Shown: in pieces, positions 9,037 through 15,441 of the stretch
Position numbering within the stretch: position 1 is the stretch's first letter
Layout: every line of letters begins with the position of its first letter
Origin: Bythopirellula sp.
GTDB lineage: Bacteria; Planctomycetota; Planctomycetia; Pirellulales; Lacipirellulaceae
Length of the DNA: 55,085 nt
Direction: 5' to 3'
Assembly (NCBI GenBank): GCA_028285205.1
Contig: JANQQA010000226.1
Span: forward strand, 1 to 55,085
Translations under genes and position numbers: made by a program
The notes under the pieces: model-generated
Told to the model about the DNA's origin: nothing
The model's database searches: none
What the model saw: the letters and a program-made list of their open reading frames with translations, nothing else

Positions 9037-10773
9037 ATGTCGGAGGTTAGCGATCAGCAGTCAGTCGTCAGCGGTCAGCCACGCGTAAATGTGGCCGAAC
9101 GGCTGACGGCGATTGCGCGGCGGATTCCCGACGCGCTTGCCGTGGCTGCGCCGGGCCGCGGTGACGTGGCGGGACAGAATTCGTATCGCACGTGCACCTT
9201 CGCCGAGTTGGACCGCGATGCTACGGCGCTCGCCCGCGGACTCATCGAATTGGGTGTCCAACCAGGTACCCGCCTGGTGTTGATGGTGCGGCCCGGCAAC
9301 GAGTTCGTAAAGCTGGTGTTCGCCCTGTTGCGCAGCGGTGCGACGACCGTTCTGATTGATCCCGGGATGGGAAAGAAGCACCTCATCGATTGCCTAGCCG
9401 CCGTCGAGCCGGAGGGCTTTGTGGCGATCAGTGCCGCCCAAGCGGTACGCACCGTGCTGCGTCACCGTTTTCCACAGGCAAAACTGAACGTGACCGTCGG
9501 GCGGCGTTGGTTCTGGGGCGGAACGACCTATCGACAGCTGCTGGACATCGGTGCACGTTCGAACGCCGAACTCCCAAAAACACACGCATCAGACGCCGCG
9601 GCGATCATCTATACTAGCGGCAGTACCGGCCCGCCCAAGGGTGTTCTTTACACTCATCAGATGTTTGAGACGCAGGTGGCTGAGATTGCGGGGCACTACG
9701 ACATCCAACCGGGCGGCTTCGACCTAGCGTGCTTCCCACTGTTCGGCTTGTTCAACTCCGCGATGGGCGTGACCACCGTATTCCCCGACATGGACTTCTC
9801 GCGCCCCGCGTCGGCTGATCCGCGCAAGTTGCTCTCCGCCGCGCACGACTGGCAAGTCACTCAGGCGTTTGCGTCGCCGGCGGTGTGGGACAAGCTCAGC
9901 AAGTATTGCGAAGCCACTGGCGAAATGATTCCGACGTTGCGCAAGGTCTTCTCGTGCGGCGCGCCGGTGCCGGCAAAAGTGCTCAGGCGCACGCTGAATT
10001 GCGTCAGCGCCGGTGCTGAAATGCATACGCCCTACGGCGCGACCGAGAGCTTACCGATCGCGTCGATCGAAGCCACGGAGGTGCTGGATGAAACGGCCGA
10101 GCGCACCGACGAGGGCGCCGGCGTGTGCGTCGGCCGGAAATTCGATACGGTCGATTGGCGAGTGATCCGCATCACCGACGAGCCGATCGCCTCGATCGAC
10201 GCGTGCGAAGAATTGCCCATCGGCGAGATTGGTGAGTTGATCGTGCGCGGTCCGCAGGTGTCGTCGAAGTACCTTGAAGGCGGACGGACGAAGGAGGAAG
10301 GTGGAAGCTCCGCGTATAACGCGTTAGCAAAGATCATCGACGGCGAAGACGTCTGGCATCGCATGGGCGACGTCGGCTACTTCGACGATCAGCAGCGGTT
10401 TTGGTACTGCGGACGGAAACAGCATCGAGTAGAAACGGCTCGTGGCACGCTGTTTACGATTCCTGTGGAGGCCATATTCAATACCCATTCCGAGCTCAAT
10501 CGCAGCGCGCTCGTTGGCGTGGGCAGTCCGGGTGAGCAAGAGCCAATACTCTGCTACGAGCATGTCGACGGATTGCAGAATGATCAACACGCGTCCTTCT
10601 GCGAAGAGCTTCGCAAAGTAGGTAGTCGGCACAATCTTACGGAGAAAATCGATCGATTCATTTCGGTCGAACGTCTACCAGTTGACGTCCGTCACAACTC
10701 GAAGATTAACCGTGAGCAACTCGCAGAACTGGCATCCAAGACACTCGACCGGCCACTGACCACCGACCACTGA
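9037..10773 (+). CDS. OleC-like AMP-forming synthetase (fatty acyl-AMP/beta-lactone synthetase family)
   Basis: 578 residues. ANL-superfamily adenylating enzyme: P-loop YTSGSTGPPKG (residues about 193-203), TPYGATES (about 331), HRMGDVGYFDD (about 441-451) and a C-terminal catalytic Lys region NSKINREQL (about 553-561). The combination with an OleD-like reductase next door, and overall resemblance, point to OleC, which closes beta-hydroxy acids to beta-lactones in long-chain olefin synthesis. Simple fatty acyl-CoA/AMP ligase activity is the alternative. An upstream open frame exists, but ATG 9037 (MSEVSDQQ) is the first start consistent with the family. The gene has three heptamer arrays: codons 4-15, an internal loop and the stop codon. 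OleA and OleB are not adjacent. Confidence 0.8.
   Translation: MSEVSDQQSVVSGQPRVNVAERLTAIARRIPDALAVAAPGRGDVAGQNSYRTCTFAELDRDATALARGLIELGVQPGTRLVLMVRPGNEFVKLVFALLRSGATTVLIDPGMGKKHLIDCLAAVEPEGFVAISAAQAVRTVLRHRFPQAKLNVTVGRRWFWGGTTYRQLLDIGARSNAELPKTHASDAAAIIYTSGSTGPPKGVLYTHQMFETQVAEIAGHYDIQPGGFDLACFPLFGLFNSAMGVTTVFPDMDFSRPASADPRKLLSAAHDWQVTQAFASPAVWDKLSKYCEATGEMIPTLRKVFSCGAPVPAKVLRRTLNCVSAGAEMHTPYGATESLPIASIEATEVLDETAERTDEGAGVCVGRKFDTVDWRVIRITDEPIASIDACEELPIGEIGELIVRGPQVSSKYLEGGRTKEEGGSSAYNALAKIIDGEDVWHRMGDVGYFDDQQRFWYCGRKQHRVETARGTLFTIPVEAIFNTHSELNRSALVGVGSPGEQEPILCYEHVDGLQNDQHASFCEELRKVGSRHNLTEKIDRFISVERLPVDVRHNSKINREQLAELASKTLDRPLTTDH
9047..9081 (+). repeat. heptamer array at the 5' end of the OleC-like gene
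   Basis: Five 7-bp units in register of type TCAGCAG TCAGTCG (consensus TCAGNNN), translated as VSDQQSVVSGQPR right after the start codon. It is the reverse complement in type of the array at the gene's 3' end (10750-10777). Confidence 0.75.
10279..10306 (+). repeat. internal heptamer array in the OleC-like gene
   Basis: Four units of type GGAGGAA GGTGGAA, preceded by GGCGGAC and GGACGAA. Translated as EGGRTKEEGGSS in a loop between the LIVRGPQVSSKYL strand and the GDxGY motif. Same purine-rich family as the two arrays in uvrA, in the same orientation relative to the coding strand in the 276-303 case. Confidence 0.7.
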
Positions 10774-10777
10774 CTAC
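10750..10777. repeat. heptamer array carrying the stop codon of the OleC-like gene
   Basis: Four units, on the plus strand of type TGACCAC CGACCAC. On the minus strand they read TCAGTGG TCGGTGG, matching the TCAGNNN family at the gene's 5' end in inverted orientation. The TGA stop (10771-10773) is the start of the last unit. Confidence 0.7.
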
Positions 10778-10783
10778 TCTCAC

Positions 10784-11821
10784 ATGCACGCACTCGTCAC
10801 CGGCGGCGGGGGATTCCTCGGCCGCTACATTTGCGAACAGCTCATCGCACGCGGTGATCGTGTACGCAGCTTCGGACGTGGGGCGTATCCGGAGCTCGAA
10901 GCGATCGGCGTCGAGGTCGTACGCGGCGATCTAGTCGATGGCGAAGCCGTGTCTGCGGCCTGTCGGGACGTCGACTGCGTGTTTCATGTGGCTGCGCGAC
11001 CGGGGGTTTCGGTGCAGCCAAAGCCCTATTACGCGATCAATACGCAAGGCACGCAAAACGTCATCGATGCGTGCCACTCCAACAACGTGCCACGATTGGT
11101 CTACACGAGCAGCCCCAGTGTGACCTTTATGTTCGAGGATCAATGCGGGGTCGATGAAATGGACCCTCGGCACCTGCATCGTGAGCCCCACAATCTGGAC
11201 GTTCTAGGTGACCACGCAGCGCACTACTCCCGTTCGAAGTTGCAAGCCGAAGAAAAAGTGCTCGACGCGAATCAAGTCGGAACGCTGGCTACCTGTGCCC
11301 TGCGGCCTCACTTGATCTGGGGCCCACGCGATCAGCACTTGATTCCGCGACTGATCGCCCGCGCGAAGTCAGGGCGGTTGCGGCGCGTGGGTGATGGCGA
11401 GAACGTGGTTGACATGATCTACGTCGAGAATGCTGCCGAAGCGCACCTGCAGGCGGCCGACGCGTTGGCCGAAGAGAACTCACCAGTCGCAGGAAACGCT
11501 TACTATCTCAGCCAGGGCGAGCCTGTGAAATGCTGGCAATGGATTGACGAAATACTGTCATTAGCCGATTTGCCGCCGGTAACCAAATCGATCTCGTATC
11601 ACACGGCTTTCGGCCTGGGTGCCACTCTGGAGTTGCTTTATCGACTGTTGCGACTGCGTGGCGAGCCGCCGATGACTCGGTTTGTGGCGGCTCAGCTGGC
11701 GACCTCGCACTGGTTTGACATCTCGGCGGCACGACGCGACTTCGGCTACGCGCCGCGCGTGACGACCGAGGAAGGAATGCAACGGTTAGGCGCATGGCTG
11801 CGTAACGGTCATGCCGACTAG
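10784..11821 (+). CDS. OleD-like NAD(P)-dependent 3-beta-HSD/epimerase-family dehydrogenase
   Basis: 345 residues; an extended short-chain dehydrogenase. Nucleotide-binding GGGGFLG is at residues 7-13, the catalytic Ser lies in VYTSSPSV (about 105-112) and the YSRSK catalytic YxxxK at about 148-152. The 3-beta-HSD type core is followed by a C-terminal substrate domain. OleD reduces the 2-alkyl-3-keto acid made by OleA to the hydroxy acid that OleC then activates. The start is 10 bp after the OleC-like stop, so the two are probably co-transcribed. Other sterol- or sugar-type substrates for this fold cannot be excluded; the pairing with OleC is the main argument. Confidence 0.78.
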   Translation: MHALVTGGGGFLGRYICEQLIARGDRVRSFGRGAYPELEAIGVEVVRGDLVDGEAVSAACRDVDCVFHVAARPGVSVQPKPYYAINTQGTQNVIDACHSNNVPRLVYTSSPSVTFMFEDQCGVDEMDPRHLHREPHNLDVLGDHAAHYSRSKLQAEEKVLDANQVGTLATCALRPHLIWGPRDQHLIPRLIARAKSGRLRRVGDGENVVDMIYVENAAEAHLQAADALAEENSPVAGNAYYLSQGEPVKCWQWIDEILSLADLPPVTKSISYHTAFGLGATLELLYRLLRLRGEPPMTRFVAAQLATSHWFDISAARRDFGYAPRVTTEEGMQRLGAWLRNGHAD

Positions 11822-11892
11822 GCGAAGCTCGACGGGGTGGCCAAAACCGATGGTTGTTGACACGCTTGGGTGTGGATAAACTGGGATGAGCT

Positions 11893-11982
11893 AATGACGA
11901 ATGACGAAAACCTAATGACGAGGAAGTCGCGGTTCGCGTTTGAGTCTTCCAGCGCATAATTGGTCATTCGTTATTCGTCGTT
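11893..11982. repeat. inverted heptamer element between the OleD-like and ketosynthase-like genes
   Basis: Left arm: AATGACG AATGACG at 11893-11906, then AAAACCT and AATGACG again (to 11920). Right arm 11962-11982: GGTCATT, CGTTATT, CGTCGTT, the inverse of the left units. A nested GGAAG/CTTCC pair (11922-11950) lies between. The right arm ends 13 bp before the ketosynthase-like start codon, so it probably overlaps its leader and ribosome-binding region. Confidence 0.75.
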
Positions 11983-11995
11983 TATCCGCAGGGTC

Positions 11996-13252
11996 ATGTT
12001 GCAAGACGTCGTACTAACCGGTATTGGAATCGCCTGTCCGTTGGGCATAGGCCGCGATGCCGTTTGGTCGGCAATCGAAAACCGTCACAGCGGCATACGC
12101 ACGATTCCTCGGTTGGTCGAAGCCAACTATCCCACGCCGATCGGGGGCGAGGTTCCCGATTTCGAGCCCAAGCAGTACGTCAAGCCGCGGAAGAGTCTGA
12201 AGGTTATGTGTCGCGAGACGCAGCTGGGGTTCACCGCCGCTGAACTGGCGTGGGCTGACGCCAAGCTGGACGACGCAACGGTCGACTCTGAACGATTAGG
12301 TGTGGTCGTCGGCACCAGCGTTTTTCGCTCGGAGCTGAACGACATGACCGAGCTGTACAAAAAGGCCACGGCCGGCGGGGAATTTACGCTCGACGATTGG
12401 AAGGAGTCGATCCGTGAAATGTACCCCTTGTGGATGCTCAAGTATCTGCCGAATATGACCTGCTGCCACATTGGCATCGCACACGATGCGCGTGGTCCGA
12501 TCAACACGATCGTCGAAGGCGACGTGGGCGGCTTGCTGGCGGTGATCGAAGGGGCCGACGTCATCGCGCGGGGACATGCCGATGTCGTGGTCGCCGGGGG
12601 AGCGAGTTCGATGCTGTCGGAGGTCGATCTGGCGTTTCACGGCAGCTATGGACTATCGCGAAGAATCGATGACCCAGCCGGAGCTTGCCGTCCGTTCGAA
12701 GCTTCGCGTGATGGCACAGCGACCAGCGAAGGGGCCGCGATCTTCATCCTCGAAAGCCGCGCTCATGCCCAGCAGCGTGGCGCGCCTGTGCAGGGCACGA
12801 TCCTCGGCTACGGACGGCGTAGCGAACCGGCGGCAGCCACCACGCTAAAACCAACTGGCCAGTCGATTCGTCAGGCCATCGAAGCGGGATTGGAAATGTC
12901 CCAGCTCTCGGCGAACGATATCGGCCATGTGAGCGCACACGGCTTGGCCACCGTCGACGATGATCGGATCGAAGCGCATGCAATCGAGCATACGCTGGGC
13001 GAGGTGCCGGTCACGGGGACCAAAAGTTTCCTCGGCAACCTAGAGTCCGCCAGCGGTGTCGCGGAACTAGCCATCAGCCTGATGGGCCTGCAGAACAAAG
13101 TCGTGCCGCCCACGTTGAACTACGAGGAGCCCGACCCCGAGTGCCCCGTAAACGTCGTCAGCTCAACGCAACCTTCGCGCGCACCGAATGTGATGGCACT
13201 GAATCACAAACTCACCGGACAGGCAGTGTCGCTGGTAGTGTCGGCGGAATAA
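11996..13252 (+). CDS. ketosynthase-like protein lacking the catalytic Cys (KS-beta / chain-length-factor type)
   Basis: 418 residues from ATG 11996 (MLQDVVLTGIGIACPLG); an upstream in-frame start at 11960 would translate the repeat. The fold is FabF-like: LPNMTCCHIGIAHDARGP, ADVVVAGGASS, VSAHGLAT, GTKSFLGNLESASG. Gap-free alignment from the GP before the active site to the AGG after it places Asp176 where FabF has the nucleophilic Cys. The first catalytic His is kept (His315), the second is Asn348, and the C-terminal GFGGTN loop is missing. It therefore cannot do normal condensation. It may pair with an active ketosynthase, like the Cys-lacking KS-beta subunits of type II polyketide synthases. 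It is in line with the OleC/OleD-like genes (174-bp gap). Confidence 0.82.
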   Translation: MLQDVVLTGIGIACPLGIGRDAVWSAIENRHSGIRTIPRLVEANYPTPIGGEVPDFEPKQYVKPRKSLKVMCRETQLGFTAAELAWADAKLDDATVDSERLGVVVGTSVFRSELNDMTELYKKATAGGEFTLDDWKESIREMYPLWMLKYLPNMTCCHIGIAHDARGPINTIVEGDVGGLLAVIEGADVIARGHADVVVAGGASSMLSEVDLAFHGSYGLSRRIDDPAGACRPFEASRDGTATSEGAAIFILESRAHAQQRGAPVQGTILGYGRRSEPAAATTLKPTGQSIRQAIEAGLEMSQLSANDIGHVSAHGLATVDDDRIEAHAIEHTLGEVPVTGTKSFLGNLESASGVAELAISLMGLQNKVVPPTLNYEEPDPECPVNVVSSTQPSRAPNVMALNHKLTGQAVSLVVSAE

Positions 13253-13254
13253 GT

Positions 13255-13290
13255 TGAGCCGTTCGATGCATCCAAATGGATGATGGCTCA
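13255..13290. terminator. hairpin between convergent genes
   Basis: TGAGCC (13255-13260) pairs with GGCTCA (13285-13290), with an inner CATCC/GGATG stem around AAAT. It sits between the ketosynthase-like gene and smpB, which converge, and overlaps the smpB stop codon. No long T-run, so a bidirectional or Rho-assisted role is only a guess. Confidence 0.45.
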
Positions 13291-13785
13291 TCCCCGCCGC
13301 ATGGCGCGGTCGATGTCGCGTTGCATGTCTTTTTTCTTCAGCGATTCGCGCTTGTCGTAGTTCTTCTTGCCGCGGCAGATACCCATTAGCACTTTAGCGC
13401 GGCCGCGGTTGAAGTACATCTTCAGCGGCACCAGCGTGAGACTCTTTTCCATCGCCTGCGCGGCGAACTTCTTAATCTCGCGGCGGTGGAGGAGCAGTTT
13501 GCGTGGACGCTTGGGGATGTGGTTTAGCTGGTTGGCGAAGCTGTACTCTTGGATGTCGCAGCCCATCAGCCAGACTTCGCCGTCCTTCACCCGACCGTAG
13601 GCCTCGTCCATCGACATGTGCCCGTTACGGAGGCTCTTCACTTCGCTGCCGGTCAGCACAATGCCGCATTCCAGCGTGTCGAGGACCAAATAGTCGTGGC
13701 GCGCACGACGGTTGTTGGCGATGACCTTCTGGTTCTTGTCCTCGTCCTTCTCGGCCGCCTTTTTCTTATTGCCTGACTTCGCCAT
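13288..13785 (-). CDS. smpB: SsrA-binding protein SmpB
   Basis: 165 residues from ATG 13785 (MAKSGNKKK); a TTG 21 bp upstream is a less likely start. SmpB binds tmRNA and brings it to stalled ribosomes. Family hallmarks are NRRARHDYLVLDTLECGIVL (about 26-45), the TGSEVKSLR motif (about 46-54), GEVWLMGCDI and the basic C-terminal tail KKNYDKRESLKKKDMQRDID that reaches into the mRNA channel. The N-terminal extension of about 20 Lys/Glu/Asp-rich residues is longer than in E. coli. No tmRNA gene is seen nearby. Confidence 0.95.
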   Translation of the reverse strand: MAKSGNKKKAAEKDEDKNQKVIANNRRARHDYLVLDTLECGIVLTGSEVKSLRNGHMSMDEAYGRVKDGEVWLMGCDIQEYSFANQLNHIPKRPRKLLLHRREIKKFAAQAMEKSLTLVPLKMYFNRGRAKVLMGICRGKKNYDKRESLKKKDMQRDIDRAMRRG

Positions 13786-13884
13786 CTCTGCAGGATAGCT
13801 GCCCAACGGCGCAAAAGAAACCGCTCCACACGCATTTGAAGTGCGTCGGGAGCGGTCACATGGCTGAATACTGTTGTAGGGCCG

Positions 13885-14205
13885 CTATTCCGCTAGCGGC
13901 AGCGTGTCGGTCCCGGGACGCAAGTCGCCCAACATCCCCAGCACAGGCGATTTAGGAATATCAAGTTCTGAAGTCTCCCTGGGCGCACCGAAGTGCTCGT
14001 GGAGGTCGAAGTGCATCTGGACGCACTCGATGTAGCGTTGACGCACCGCGTCGTGATCCCTGAGCATCTGCTCTAGTTGCTTGAGGTCGGCTGTTTCGAT
14101 TTCGTCGTCTAGCAGTGCCCAAACTAGGGTTTCTGCTTGCTCGAGCAGGCTCTCGTCTGCTTGTTGCAATGACGATTCGGAGGAAGGCTGCTGGTTTGAG
14201 TCCAT
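13885..14205 (-). CDS. small planctomycete anti-sigma-type domain protein
   Basis: 106 residues from ATG 14205 (MDSNQQPSSES), which has a purine-rich AGAGAGAA upstream; a start at 14244 is possible. The core ETLVWALLDDEIETADLKQLEQMLRDHDAVRQRYIECVQMHFDLHEHFG resembles the N-terminal cytosolic segment of planctomycete FecR/LamG-type anti-sigma proteins. The usual membrane segment and periplasmic part are absent, so it may be a stand-alone sigma-binding domain or a decayed remnant. No sigma factor gene is adjacent; the nearest is at 20.7 kb. The similarity is from recall of the family pattern, not a search. Confidence 0.55.
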   Translation of the reverse strand: MDSNQQPSSESSLQQADESLLEQAETLVWALLDDEIETADLKQLEQMLRDHDAVRQRYIECVQMHFDLHEHFGAPRETSELDIPKSPVLGMLGDLRPGTDTLPLAE

Positions 14206-14584
14206 GGTTCTCTCTGCCCGTCTGATGCCCCGGCGGTTTTGCACAGACGTCGGTCTGTGCGATGTGATGGTTCTAGCCTGCTCTTAAGAAGGTCAGGTTA
14301 AGCCTACTTTAATTCCATCGGAGGATTGGCTTCGCAAATCACATGCCGATATACGGAAACCGGTGGTTTTCGGCAATAGCGGTTGGACTGGTAAGGCGTT
14401 CTTTACTCGTGGAGACACTTCTTCGTGCGCACGGGTTATGCAACGCTGCCAAAAAAGCTGGCGGGCCTCCCTTGATCCGCCCCGTGGGGTGGGCGCATGA
14501 AAAAGCCAGCCGCCTTGTGAGTGCTTCCTTGCACAGGGCGACCGGCTGAGGCGTGCTTCCCTTCACGCTAGCTTCGCTCTTGAA
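14206..14584. other. 379-bp gene-free region
   Basis: No supported gene. It contains a GC-rich stretch (about 14450-14560) with partly complementary segments, CAGCCGCCTTGTG and GCACAGGGCGACCGGCTG, that could form a terminator-like hairpin after the lipoprotein gene. I could not identify a clean T-run. Confidence 0.4.
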
Positions 14585-15067
14585 TCAATAAGGTCCAATC
14601 GAAGGCGGGTTGTTGCGTAGAAAGTCCCGCGGACCACGCACCGTGTAGTACGGATAGGCAACCTGACCCGTCGGTGGGCCGGGATTGAAGTTCTGGGGCT
14701 CTGGATAACCAACTGCGTGCGGATTGCAGCTACCAAGGCTGCCGCCCAAGCCACGGCAGCGATCTCCCAGACCACATCGGCCGTTTCCGCAGCGACCGTT
14801 GCCGCAGGAACCGTTACCACACGATCCGTCTCCGCAGCAACCATCGCCACCACAGCAGCCGTCGGAGCAGTCGCCGCAGCACGTGTCGTCGCAGCCACCG
14901 CCGAATCCCGTGAGCTGGATGTCCCCTTGGCTGGGATTCATCGAGTCGAGCGCGGCGCGGATGTTCTGGTTGTTGCTCTTTTTAGCCTGTGGGCCGAAGA
15001 CCTTGCTCTGCACGCAGCCGGTGGCCGAAAGGCCCAACAGGACCATGAGTACGGCAATCTGTTTCAT
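14585..15067 (-). CDS. Cys/Gly-rich predicted lipoprotein
   Basis: 160 residues. The N-terminus is a lipoprotein signal with lipobox LSATGC (lipidated Cys18). After a short linker (SKVFGPQAKKSNNQNIRAAL), residues about 55-115 form a low-complexity segment with 14 cysteines in CCGDC, CCGGDGCC and repeated CGNG(S/R) units. The C-terminal tail is Pro/Tyr-rich and ends NNPPSIGPY. It is probably anchored in the outer or inner membrane. The Cys ladder suggests metal binding or disulfide cross-linking, but no known metal-site spacing is recognisable. It is divergent from the ABC exporter with 374 bp between them. Confidence 0.7.
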   Translation of the reverse strand: MKQIAVLMVLLGLSATGCVQSKVFGPQAKKSNNQNIRAALDSMNPSQGDIQLTGFGGGCDDTCCGDCSDGCCGGDGCCGDGSCGNGSCGNGRCGNGRCGLGDRCRGLGGSLGSCNPHAVGYPEPQNFNPGPPTGQVAYPYYTVRGPRDFLRNNPPSIGPY

Positions 15068-15441
15068 CTGAGTATCCCCCCTGGATTTGTTGCGCTAATT
15101 GCTTCGCAGCACGGAAAAGCTCGGCGGCGACAGGGCTCGTCGTAACGGAGTCGTGCTGTCGGCAAATGCGGGTTGGCGCTGCGGTTGGTGCGCGCCGTGA
15201 GCTTGCCCGTGTAACTGGTATCGGCGGTAGAATCGGTAGAATCCAATAATTCGGCACGAGCGGGCCGACTGCTAGCATGCTCCGATCAAGCAGACCAACG
15301 CTGCAGACTGGTCGACAACTTGTGCGCTCTTGTTGTGCGCTCTTGGTGCGTCTCGCCGGATTTGCTACAAATCTCGTCCCGTACAGCTGCTCACAGCGCT
15401 ACTGGCACTCAGCCGGCAGCGACTCGACGCGTTGATCATGG
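15068..15441. other. 374-bp divergent intergenic region with short tandem repeats
   Basis: Upstream of both the lipoprotein gene (leftward) and the ABC exporter (rightward). It holds two short perfect tandem duplications: GGTAGAATC twice at 15226-15243 and the 13-mer TTGTGCGCTCTTG twice at 15320-15345. No clear sigma-70 promoter was identified. The duplications could be operator-like, or simply slippage products. Confidence 0.5.
15320..15345. repeat. 13-bp tandem duplication
   Basis: TTGTGCGCTCTTG occurs twice back to back without mismatch, about 97 bp before the ABC exporter start codon. Confidence 0.8.

Noticed and set aside
11858..11885. TTGACA followed by TAAACT as a promoter for the ketosynthase-like gene
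   Set aside because: The spacer is only 14 bp, too short for a sigma-70 promoter.
13785..13806. Longer smpB form starting at a TTG
   Set aside because: The ATG 21 bp downstream gives the usual basic N-terminus and a better start.
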